5,755 nucleotides of DNA from an uncultured Fibrobacter sp. (GCA_934700345.1 CAKUXP010000050.1:1-5755), one strand, 5' to 3'. Counted from the stretch's first letter, positions 1-5,631 are shown. Translations and numbers: made by a program. Notes: generated by a model from the letters alone, not told the origin.

Positions 1-7
1 GCCTCGC

Positions 8-16
8 TTTTTTTTT
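8..16 (+). terminator. T-tract, possibly the tail of an upstream terminator
   Basis: Nine consecutive T residues follow GCCTCGC at the very edge of the window. This could be the U-tract of an intrinsic terminator whose stem begins before the window, ending the gene upstream of ileS. Only a few bases of the possible 3' stem arm are visible, so pairing cannot be tested. TTCGCA just after it can also pair with TGCGAA near position 40, giving a weak alternative hairpin. Confidence 0.25.
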
Positions 17-92
17 CGCAAAATATAGCAACGCATTGCGAATTTTTCAATATTATTTAGGGATAAATTCTTAGTCAGTTTTTTCTAAATTG

Positions 93-109
93 GCGCTCTT
101 TCAGAGCGC
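93..109. repeat. Perfect 7-bp hairpin in the ileS leader
   Basis: GCGCTCT (93-99) and AGAGCGC (103-109) are exact reverse complements around a TTC loop. No U-tract follows on the plus strand, so it does not look like a terminator for plus-strand transcription. It lies about 100 bp before the ileS start and could be a leader RNA structure if transcription begins upstream, or part of the adjoining intergenic repeat. Confidence 0.55.
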
Positions 110-118
110 ATTCAATGC

Positions 119-167
119 GGCTCGGCCATGTCAAATCAATAAATTGCATTGCCGTGGCTCTCGCCTT
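119..167 (-). repeat. Intergenic dispersed repeat, copy 1 (inverted relative to copy 2)
   Basis: Two blocks, GGCTCGGCCATGTC at 119-132 and GCTCTCGCCTT at 157-167, reappear as reverse complements downstream of ileS at 3450-3463 (13 of 14 identical) and 3421-3431 (identical). Block order is preserved; the spacer is 24 nt here and 18 nt in the downstream copy. The spacer here is AT-rich and has lost the perfect hairpin of the other copy. The two copies bracket ileS in opposite orientation. A family of short genome-wide repeats is inferred from two instances. Confidence 0.55.
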
Positions 168-177
168 TTTCTAAATT
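149..177 (+). promoter_or_regulatory. Candidate ileS promoter
   Basis: A TTGCCG box (149-154) stands 17 nt before TAAATT (172-177), giving sigma-70-like geometry about 30 bp ahead of the ileS start. The same CTAAATT context occurs at 85-91, so a second upstream start is possible. The leader shows no T-box signature such as a TGG-ACC antiterminator motif, so tRNA-sensing control of ileS is not supported. The assignment rests on spacing and AT-richness only. Confidence 0.3.
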
Positions 178-194
178 TCCCCTGTAAAATTTTT

Positions 195-200
195 AGAGGT
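195..200 (+). promoter_or_regulatory. Ribosome binding site that decides the ileS start
   Basis: AGAGGT lies only 1 nt before an in-frame ATG at 202 but 7 nt before a second in-frame ATG at 208. The spacing strongly favours the ATG at 208. Confidence 0.6.
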
Positions 201-207
201 TATGACA

Positions 208-3200
208 ATGACTTTGTTTCGCGAAGTAAATAAAAACGAGACGTTTCCCGATGTAGAAGAAAGAGTTTTAGCCCTTTGGGATAAGGATAAATCGTTCAAG
301 AAGTCGCTGGATTCCCGTCCGGAAACCGAACCGTACACATTCTACGATGGCCCTCCGTTTGCGACGGGGCTTCCGCACTACGGTCACTTGCTTGCCGGTA
401 CCATCAAGGATATCGTTCCGCGTTACTGGACCATGAAGGGCAAGAAGGTTCCGCGCGGTTTCGGTTGGGACTGCCACGGCCTCCCCATTGAATCTCTCGT
501 GCAGAACGAGCTCGGTCTCGCGGGCGTTGCCGAAATCCAGAAGCTCGGTGTCGACAAGTTCAACGAAACTTGCCGCGGCAAGGTGCTCAAGTACACCAGC
601 GAATGGAAGAAGACGGTGCGCCGCATGGGCCGCTGGGTGGACTTCGACAAGGGCTACAAGACCATGGACAAGAACTTCATGGAATCTGTGTGGTGGGTGT
701 TCAAGCAGTGCTTCGACAAGGGCCTCATCTATCAGGGCTACCGCATCCAGCCGTACAGCCCGGCTCTCGCGACTCCGCTTTCGAACTTCGAGACGAACCA
801 GGGCTACAAGGACCGTCAGGACCCGTCTCTCACGCTGATTTTCCCGATTAATTCGAACGAGGCCAAGTTCAAGGACACGAGCATCCTTGTGTGGACGACG
901 ACCCCGTGGACGCTGTACTCCAACTTCTGCATTGTTGTGGGTCCGGACATGGACTACAACCTGGTGGAGGCTGACGGCAAGAAGTACTGGATTGCCGCAA
1001 GCCGCACCGCCGCCTACTTCAAGAACCCGAACATCGTCGATACCTGCAAGGGCTCCGAACTCGTGGGCAAGGACTACGAACCGCTTTCCCGCATTTCCGA
1101 TGCGTTCGTGACGCCGGACCAGCTGTCTCGCCACTACAAGATTTACCCCGCCGACTACGTGAGTACCGAAGACGGTACCGGCGCCGTGCATACAGCTCCT
1201 TCCTTCGGTGAAGAAGACTTCCAGAAGGGCGCCGAACTCGACCTCGGCCTTTTCGACCCGCTGGATACTGAAGGCAAGTTCACCGACAAGGTCCCGATGT
1301 GGAAGGGCCTCGGTGCGAAGGAAGCCGACAAGGAAATTATCCGCTACTTCAAAGAACAGGGCCGCGTGTTCAAGCAGGACGTGATTGTGCATAGCTACCC
1401 GCACTGCTGGCGTACCGGCGTTCCTCTGATTTACCGCGCCCTCAAGACTTGGTTCCTGAAGATTGACGCGCCTGTCACAAGCAAGGACGGCGTGACCAAG
1501 ACTTTGAAGGAATGGATGGTCGAGAACAACCAGACCGTGAACTGGGTGCCGGACCACATCAAGAACGGACGCTTTGGCAAGTGGCTCGAAGGCGCCCGCG
1601 ATTGGAACCTTTCCCGTAACCGCTTCTGGGGTACGCCGATTCCGGTGTGGCTCAGCGACGACGGCGACATGATTGCCGTGGGCAGCATCGAAGAACTGCG
1701 GCAGCTCACCGGCGTGAAGCTCGACGACCTGCACAAGCACTTTGTCGATAAGCTCACCATTGAAAAGAACGGCAAGATTTACCGCCGCACGCCGGAAGTT
1801 TTCGACTGCTGGTTCGAATCCGGTTCTATGCCGTATGCTAGCCGCCATTACCCGTTCGAAAACAAGGAACTCGTGGAAAAGAGTTTCCCGGCTGACTTCA
1901 TCGCCGAAGGCCTCGACCAGACCCGCGGCTGGTTCTACACGTTGACCGTGCTTTCGAATGCCCTGTTCCAGAAGCCGGCATTCAAGAACGTGATTGTAAA
2001 CGGTATTATCTTGGCCGAAGACGGTTCCAAGATGAGTAAGTCCAAGCGCAACTACCCGGACCCGAACGACCTCATCGAACGCACGGGTGCTGACGCTATT
2101 CGCTTGTTCATGATCAACTCCGCCGCTTTGAAGGCCGAAGACCTCCGCTTCAGCGAAGAAGGCGTGAAGGGCATCGTGAAACAGGTGATGCTCCCGCTTT
2201 GGAACGCTGTCGCATTCTTTGTTTCGAACCACAACGCCGACGCCGCCAAGGGCCAGTTGAATTGGAAACCTGGTCAAGAGGTTAAGTCAGATAATGAACT
2301 TGACCGCTGGATGCTTGCGACGCTGCAGGATCTCGCCGCCAAGGTTGAAGTGGAAATGAAGGCTTACCGCCTGTACAACGTGGTGCCCGCTATCGTGTCT
2401 GCGGTCGATGACCTTACGAACTGGTACGTGCGCCGCAGCCGCCGCCGTTTCTGGAAGTCGGATAACGATGGGGACAAGAACGCCGCCTACGCAACCATGT
2501 ACAAGGTTCTTGTCGATTTTAGCAAGATTCTCGCCCCGTTCCTCCCGTTTCTCGCCGAAGAAATCTACCAGATTCTCGTGCGCGAAATTGATGATAAGGC
2601 TCCGTTGAGCGTGCACCTCTGCGAATTCCCCAGTGCGGACAAGTCCCTGATGGACGAAAAGCTCGTGCAGCGTATCGCCATGGTTCGCGGATTGGTGGAA
2701 ATGGGACGCGTTATTCGAGCGACAAATAATGTCAAAAACCGGATGCCGATTGCTAGCATGACGGTGGTTGCTCACGGCGAAGAGGAAAAGAACGTGGCAG
2801 AAACCATGAAGGACTTGATTCTCGAAGAACTCAATGTTCGTGAGATGAAATTCCTCGAAGATGAGACGAAACTTGTTAAGTTGTCTGCCAAGCCGAACTT
2901 CCTCGCTATCAAGGCGAAGGGTCCGGATTACGCAAAGAACATGAAGGTGATTTCTGCTAAGCTCTCCAGCCTCTCGGTTGACGAAATCAAGGCGTTGCAG
3001 GCTGGTGAGACGATTAAGTTCGACTTCGGTGAAGTCGGTGCCGACTGCTTGATGCTCAACCGCATCGTGGCCGACGGCATGGCTGTGGAAGCCAACCAGC
3101 ACTTTACTGTGGCTCTGGACTTGAAGATTACGGACGAACTCCGCCGCGCCTGCGTGGCCCGCGAACTCGTGAACCGCATCCAGAACCGCCGTAAGGACCG

Positions 3201-3396
3201 GAACTTTGCAATCTCTGACCGTATCCGCATTGAACTTTATTCTGAAAGTGATGTGCTGAAACAGGCTGTGAAGGAAAACGAATCTTACATCATGGGCGAG
3301 ACTCAGGCTAACGCTATCGTGTGGAAGGATTCTGCGGCAGGTTTGCAGGATACTGATGCAGATGGCGAAAAGGTCTTCGTTGAAGCTGTAAGATAA
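208..3396 (+). CDS. ileS: Isoleucine--tRNA ligase (IleRS2-like)
   Basis: This cytoplasmic class I aminoacyl-tRNA synthetase charges tRNA-Ile with isoleucine using ATP and hydrolyses misacylated Val-tRNA-Ile. Numbering from the ATG at 208 (1062 aa), the HIGH-type motif is HYGH at 57-60 within PPFATGLPHYGH. The editing domain shows WTTTPWT at 229-235 and GTGAVHTAP at 323-331, with Asp337 where the family's conserved editing Asp is expected. WFESGS follows at 535-540, TRGWFYT from 572, KMSKS at 608-612, and an anticodon-binding domain with NELDRW (696-701) and a Trp/Arg-rich helix (737-749). The PPFATGLPHYGH form, the length, and the absence of a Cys-rich C-terminal zinc finger fit the eukaryotic-like IleRS2 clade. 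An alternative in-frame ATG at 202 has poor spacing. It appears monocistronic. A diverged second copy of its last 47 codons lies downstream. Confidence 0.97.
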   Translation: MTLFREVNKNETFPDVEERVLALWDKDKSFKKSLDSRPETEPYTFYDGPPFATGLPHYGHLLAGTIKDIVPRYWTMKGKKVPRGFGWDCHGLPIESLVQNELGLAGVAEIQKLGVDKFNETCRGKVLKYTSEWKKTVRRMGRWVDFDKGYKTMDKNFMESVWWVFKQCFDKGLIYQGYRIQPYSPALATPLSNFETNQGYKDRQDPSLTLIFPINSNEAKFKDTSILVWTTTPWTLYSNFCIVVGPDMDYNLVEADGKKYWIAASRTAAYFKNPNIVDTCKGSELVGKDYEPLSRISDAFVTPDQLSRHYKIYPADYVSTEDGTGAVHTAPSFGEEDFQKGAELDLGLFDPLDTEGKFTDKVPMWKGLGAKEADKEIIRYFKEQGRVFKQDVIVHSYPHCWRTGVPLIYRALKTWFLKIDAPVTSKDGVTKTLKEWMVENNQTVNWVPDHIKNGRFGKWLEGARDWNLSRNRFWGTPIPVWLSDDGDMIAVGSIEELRQLTGVKLDDLHKHFVDKLTIEKNGKIYRRTPEVFDCWFESGSMPYASRHYPFENKELVEKSFPADFIAEGLDQTRGWFYTLTVLSNALFQKPAFKNVIVNGIILAEDGSKMSKSKRNYPDPNDLIERTGADAIRLFMINSAALKAEDLRFSEEGVKGIVKQVMLPLWNAVAFFVSNHNADAAKGQLNWKPGQEVKSDNELDRWMLATLQDLAAKVEVEMKAYRLYNVVPAIVSAVDDLTNWYVRRSRRRFWKSDNDGDKNAAYATMYKVLVDFSKILAPFLPFLAEEIYQILVREIDDKAPLSVHLCEFPSADKSLMDEKLVQRIAMVRGLVEMGRVIRATNNVKNRMPIASMTVVAHGEEEKNVAETMKDLILEELNVREMKFLEDETKLVKLSAKPNFLAIKAKGPDYAKNMKVISAKLSSLSVDEIKALQAGETIKFDFGEVGADCLMLNRIVADGMAVEANQHFTVALDLKITDELRRACVARELVNRIQNRRKDRNFAISDRIRIELYSESDVLKQAVKENESYIMGETQANAIVWKDSAAGLQDTDADGEKVFVEAVR

Positions 3397-3411
3397 TTTT
3401 ATTGCAAGTGA

Positions 3412-3490
3412 CAACCTCACAAGGCGAGAGCAGCGGCCACGCTTGCGTGGACATTGCCGAGCCGAAGAGGTTGGGGCACGAAGTGCCAAG
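3412..3490 (+). repeat. Palindromic intergenic repeat, copy 2, downstream of ileS
   Basis: A compact structured element begins 15 nt after the ileS stop. Outer arms CAACCTC (3412-3418) and GAGGTTG (3467-3473) are exact reverse complements. Inside them is a hairpin CCACGC-TT-GCGTGG (3437-3450), and just outside is GGCAC-GAA-GTGCC (3475-3487). AAGGCGAGAGC (3421-3431) and GACATTGCCGAGCC (3450-3463) are the reverse complements of blocks upstream of ileS at 157-167 and 119-132. It ends where homology to the ileS tail resumes (about 3490). It resembles a REP-type or MITE-like sequence; no U-tract follows, so it is not an obvious intrinsic terminator. Confidence 0.65.
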
Positions 3491-3636
3491 TCTTCAAGCA
3501 AGCAGTCGCGGAGAACGAGGCTTACATCGCCGGTGAGACACAGGCTGTGAAGATTGCCTGGGCTGCCGCCGCCGATGGCCTCGAAGCCAACGACGCCGAC
3601 GGCGAAGCTTTCTGCTTCACGACTGTAAAAGCCTAA
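3490..3636 (+). pseudogene. Remnant of a second ileS 3' end (last ~48 codons)
   Basis: Read from 3490, the translation starts VFKQAVAENEAYIAGETQA and ends at TAA 3634-3636. It aligns without gaps to residues 1016-1062 of the upstream IleRS, with about 26 of 47 positions identical, including the shared ENE-YI-GETQA and DADGE segments. There is no ATG: the frame can only be opened by a TTG at 3454 inside the repeat, with no credible ribosome site, so it is almost certainly not translated as a protein. The intrinsic terminator follows 22 nt after its stop, which suggests this was the original end of ileS. At about 55% identity it is too diverged for a recent tandem duplication of the present tail. 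I infer replacement by, or insertion of, a divergent ileS. Confidence 0.8.
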
Positions 3637-3658
3637 ATACTCTCAAAAAGATTCTAAA

Positions 3659-3687
3659 AACGCTCTTTCCTTGCGAAAGGGCGTTTT
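3659..3687 (+). terminator. Intrinsic terminator after the ileS locus
   Basis: An 11-bp stem, AACGCTCTTTC (3659-3669) with GAAAGGGCGTT (3675-3685), has a single T-G wobble and a CTTGC loop. It runs into TTTT (3684-3687) and then CTTTATT. It follows the leftover ileS tail and not the stop of the intact gene, so ileS transcripts should read through the repeat and the remnant before stopping. Confidence 0.85.
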
Positions 3688-3716
3688 CTTTATTCGGTCT
3701 TTTGTTTGAAAAAGTG

Positions 3717-3722
3717 TATATT
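3717..3722 (+). promoter_or_regulatory. Candidate -10 box for the toxin-antitoxin operon
   Basis: TATATT sits 18 nt before the antitoxin start at 3741, just after the ileS terminator, preceded by an AT-rich TTTGTTTGAAAAAG stretch. No convincing -35 hexamer is present at 17 nt. The terminator upstream implies the pair needs its own promoter, and this is the best candidate. Confidence 0.35.
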
Positions 3723-3729
3723 TATAGAT

Positions 3730-3733
3730 GAGG
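3730..3733 (+). promoter_or_regulatory. Ribosome binding site deciding the antitoxin start
   Basis: GAGG is 1 nt from an ATG at 3735 and 7 nt from the in-frame ATG at 3741. As in ileS, spacing favours the second ATG. Confidence 0.55.
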
Positions 3734-3740
3734 TATGAAT

Positions 3741-4010
3741 ATGCAAACCGCAACAATTGAAATAACAGCTGCAATGGAACCTTATGTAAATAAGCGTGAT
3801 ATGTGGCTGAAACAACGTGCGATGCTCCTGTACCCCTATATTCAAAATGGGACGATTTCGCATGGCCGTGCAGCCGAGATCCTTGAAATGGACAAGTGGT
3901 CTCTTATCCAGTTGTATGGTTCTATGGGCATTCCGTATATTGACATGGACGAAGCGGAACTTGAACGCGACATCGCAAACGCTTTGGCTGCTTGCGGAGA
4001 GTCTAAGTGA
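3741..4010 (+). CDS. UPF0175 family antitoxin
   Basis: This 89-aa protein has a short N-terminal beta segment (TATIEI, 3-8) and then the UPF0175 core: LLYPYIQNGTISHGRAAEIL at about 29-48 followed by MDKWSLIQLYGSMGIPYID (50-68). That GKAAE-like helix-turn-helix with an ending of GIPY is the family hallmark. The acidic C-terminus (DMDEAELERDI) is a likely toxin-contacting tail. UPF0175 proteins are commonly encoded directly before PIN-like DUF3368 proteins and are regarded as antitoxins that probably also bind DNA. Its stop overlaps the next gene's GTG by 4 nt (GTGA), indicating translational coupling. An ATG at 3735 would add two residues but is badly spaced from the ribosome site. Because the partner toxin is truncated, it is probably an orphan antitoxin now. 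Family call is from recognition, not a search. Confidence 0.85.
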   Translation: MQTATIEITAAMEPYVNKRDMWLKQRAMLLYPYIQNGTISHGRAAEILEMDKWSLIQLYGSMGIPYIDMDEAELERDIANALAACGESK

Positions 4011-4210
4011 TAGTTGTCTCTGACACGACACCGTTATTGACTCTGTTCAAAATTGGACGGATTGATGTTTTGAATAAACTATATAATTCCGTCCATATTC
4101 CTTTCGCCGTATTTGAAGAATTGACTCGCAATACTGAATACCCTGAAGAAGCGGAGTATTTTAGGAATTGTCTATTTTTGGAAGTCCATTCGGACCTTTC
4201 TGCAGATTAG
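4007..4210 (+). pseudogene. Truncated DUF3368 PIN-like toxin
   Basis: From GTG 4007 the product starts MIVVSDTTPLLTLFKIGR, the typical DUF3368/PIN opening with the first metal-binding Asp at residue 6. IPFAVFEEL (31-39) holds the second conserved acidic position. The family usually runs to about 150-160 aa, but this frame stops at 67 aa, directly where the IS256-type element begins. The later acidic cluster that completes the PIN nuclease site is missing, so it should be inactive. GGAGAG at 3996-4001 gives a ribosome site 5 nt before GTG, and the 4-nt overlap couples it to the antitoxin. The stop TAG (4208-4210) sits at the element boundary, so the last residues may not be original. The rest of the gene is not found beyond the right end of the element. 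Confidence 0.8.
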
Positions 4211-4212
4211 GC

Positions 4213-4233
4213 AAGTCCTTTTCTGTAAATTCA
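4213..4233 (+). repeat. Left terminal inverted repeat of the IS256-type element
   Basis: This 21-nt segment containing CCTTTTCTGTAAATTCA matches the reverse complement of 5523-5542. The transposase stop codon (4231-4233) falls inside it, so the coding region runs right to the element's end. The exact outer boundary, 4211 or a few bases earlier, cannot be fixed from sequence alone. Confidence 0.55.
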
Positions 4234-5424
4234 TGCACAAAAAGCAGATTTTTCCATCTCCCTATCGGTTAAGTAAGCTTTATCTTCCATCCATTCCTCG
4301 TGCTGTTCCATCAGCAGAGAACCAACGAGCCGTTCGCAGGATTCCGGGTTGGGGAACACTCCCACGACCTTCGTTCTTTTCTTGATTTCCCTGTTCAGCC
4401 GCTCGATGCAGTTTGAAGTCCGGATGCGTCGCCACCAGCCCTCGTTGAAGCTGTAGTAGGTCATGGATTCCTCGGCGTTGTTCTCCAGCCATTCGGCGAA
4501 CCTTGCGTGTTTCCTTGTCCCGGCCCAGTACTGTACCGCACCGCGCAAAGCCATCAACGCGTCGTTTTTATCACTGTGCGAAAAAATATTCCTCATAGTC
4601 CGAGCAATCTCCTTTCGTTCCTCGAGTTTTCGTGCGAAGGCCTGTGCGTTTTGGCACAGGTGAAAGTAGCATCGTTGCCATGGTACTGCCGGGAAAACGG
4701 AGGCTCTCGCTGCCTTCAATCCGGCATGGTCGTCGCTTACAATCAGTCTCACGCCATGCAGGCCGCGATTTACCAAACTTGTGAAGAACGTGCGCCGGTG
4801 GACTTCCGCCTCGCCGGTCGATACCGACATCCCGACGACTTCCCGCCTGCCCTCGGCATTGATCCCTACGGCCTGCAGGACGGCTGCATCGACCACGGAA
4901 CCGTTCATACGGACACGCCGGTATTCCGCGTCCACATAGAGCACGGAATAGCTTCCTAACGGCCTTTCCTTGAACAGTCTGATTTCTTCGTCCGGGGATT
5001 TTGCAGCGTCGGATACCTGTGTCGAGCTTACCTCCAGACCGCACATCTTCTCGAGGATGTTCTTGACCTTTCTCGTGGATACGCCTTGCACGTACATCTT
5101 TGCCATGGCCATGGTCAAGGACCTTTCGGAACGCAGCCCTTTCTGGAGCGACTGCGGATAGAAGTCGCAATTCCTGGTCTGCGGGATGGCGAACGTAACC
5201 CGTCCGGAGCCTGTATTCAGGGTCTTGGGCTTGAACCCGTTTGCGTGCCCCTGCCTAGCCTCGGTTCGCTGGTAGGCCCCGGCATTCAGGAACTGTTCCC
5301 GTTCCACCTTCATGGCCTCGTTCATGCCAAGCCGCAGGAGTTCCATCACAAAACCGGGTCCCTGTTCAATCAGGGATTTTAAAATCGCCGTGTCAAAGCT
5401 ATATTTGTTCTCGGAGTTTTCCAT
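4231..5424 (-). CDS. IS256 family (Mutator-type) transposase
   Basis: This intact 397-aa DDE transposase falls within the usual 390-430 aa range of the family. The N-terminal part (about 1-150) carries the Mutator-type DNA-binding region, including RSERSLTMAMAKMYVQGVST (98-117). The catalytic triad is Asp165 (VLYVDAEY), Asp231 (IVSDDHAGL) and Glu341 (SNCIERLNREIKKR). The RCYFH segment (251-255), a conserved family signature, lies between the second Asp and the Glu. Alternation of charged helices and Trp/Arg clusters (WWRRIRTSN, 330-338) before the Glu is typical. AAAGGAC lies 4 nt upstream of the ATG. The enzyme would excise and copy its own element through a circular intermediate, as known for IS256. 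No frameshift or stop is seen, so it may be active. Confidence 0.93.
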   Translation of the reverse strand: MENSENKYSFDTAILKSLIEQGPGFVMELLRLGMNEAMKVEREQFLNAGAYQRTEARQGHANGFKPKTLNTGSGRVTFAIPQTRNCDFYPQSLQKGLRSERSLTMAMAKMYVQGVSTRKVKNILEKMCGLEVSSTQVSDAAKSPDEEIRLFKERPLGSYSVLYVDAEYRRVRMNGSVVDAAVLQAVGINAEGRREVVGMSVSTGEAEVHRRTFFTSLVNRGLHGVRLIVSDDHAGLKAARASVFPAVPWQRCYFHLCQNAQAFARKLEERKEIARTMRNIFSHSDKNDALMALRGAVQYWAGTRKHARFAEWLENNAEESMTYYSFNEGWWRRIRTSNCIERLNREIKKRTKVVGVFPNPESCERLVGSLLMEQHEEWMEDKAYLTDREMEKSAFCA

Positions 5425-5425
5425 G

Positions 5426-5435
5426 TTTGTCCTTT
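5426..5435 (-). promoter_or_regulatory. Ribosome binding site of the transposase
   Basis: Read on the minus strand, AAAGGAC precedes the ATG by 4 nt. This supports the start at 5424. The roughly 100 bp between here and the right inverted repeat contain AT-rich DNA that presumably holds the transposase promoter, but no clear box pair stands out. Confidence 0.5.
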
Positions 5436-5522
5436 GTTTTAGTTTGTTGCAAAACCAAAAATAGGAAGCGGAAACTCCACTTTTTGTTTATAGGCCATAG
5501 AAGGACCTTTTTCATGAATTAT

Positions 5523-5542
5523 TGATTTTACAGAAAGAAATT
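5523..5542 (-). repeat. Right terminal inverted repeat of the IS256-type element
   Basis: The segment TGATTTTACAGAAAGAAATT is the imperfect inverted partner of 4213-4233, sharing the CTGTAAA core on the opposite strand. The match is 1 nt shorter than the left copy and stays imperfect outward. Confidence 0.5.
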
Positions 5543-5631
5543 TATACAATCTGAACATGAAGCACCTCTACGATCTGGAAAACCAGAGAGAAGTGGAAAG
5601 CGAGATGAAAAAGAATATGAGATCGGCCTAA
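5543..5631 (+). pseudogene. Possible C-terminal tail of a second IS256-type transposase
   Basis: An open frame on the plus strand reads NLYNLNMKHLYDLENQREVE and on to TAA at 5629-5631. It ends 47 nt before an IS256-like terminal sequence (ending at 5678), where the C-terminus of an IS256-type transposase would be expected. The Y-N-M-LY pattern resembles tails of that family. Its upstream part is missing, cut by the right end of the 4211-5542 element. The frame also contains an ATG at 5557 (24 codons), but no good ribosome site supports a free-standing small protein. The assignment depends mainly on position. Confidence 0.35.

Larger units (their letters stand above)
80..177 (+). repeat. 12-bp direct repeat in the ileS leader
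   Basis: The 12-mer TTTTTCTAAATT occurs at 80-91 and again at 166-177, separated by 74 bp. The interval holds a perfect hairpin and a copy of a short dispersed repeat. The repeat may be a duplicated promoter element, because each copy contains a TAAATT box, or a footprint left when the intervening DNA was inserted or duplicated. The repetition is seen directly; both explanations are inference. Confidence 0.6.
4211..5542 (-). mobile_element. IS256/Mutator-family insertion sequence
   Basis: An element of about 1.33 kb carries a single transposase gene on the minus strand. Imperfect terminal inverted repeats are visible: 4213-4233 on the left against the reverse complement of 5523-5542 on the right, matching at about 17 of 21 positions with one gap and sharing CTGTAAA. 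An inner block AATTCATG...AAAAAG is also shared (4229-4245 and 5507-5520), though its distance from the outer block differs. The outermost bases are approximate. No 8-9 bp target duplication is apparent between GCAGATTAG on the left and TATACAATC on the right, and the toxin does not resume to the right, so the locus was probably rearranged after insertion. Confidence 0.75.

Noticed and set aside
1..207. T-box riboswitch controlling ileS
   Set aside because: No T-box consensus, no isoleucine specifier-loop arrangement and no terminator/antiterminator pair are visible in the leader.
268..2277. Long minus-strand open frame (669 codons) opposite ileS
   Set aside because: It is antisense to a highly conserved synthetase gene; the translation is rich in Val, Ala, His and Arg as expected from the complement of C-ending codons, with no recognisable domain.
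2287..3501. Minus-strand open frame (404 codons) opposite the ileS 3' half and the repeat
   Set aside because: It has the same shadow composition and crosses the non-coding repeat; no domain or ribosome site supports it.
3454..3636. A free-standing 60-aa gene starting at TTG 3454
   Set aside because: The start lies inside the palindromic repeat without a ribosome site, and the rest is a diverged ileS tail; a pseudogene remnant explains it better.
4571..5170. Minus-strand 199-codon frame and several plus-strand frames within the IS
   Set aside because: They overlap the intact transposase in other frames and resemble no known protein; the transposase has a clear DDE triad.
5557..5631. A 24-aa small protein gene
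   Set aside because: The frame is open upstream of the ATG and lies where an IS256 transposase C-terminus would be; no good ribosome site precedes it.
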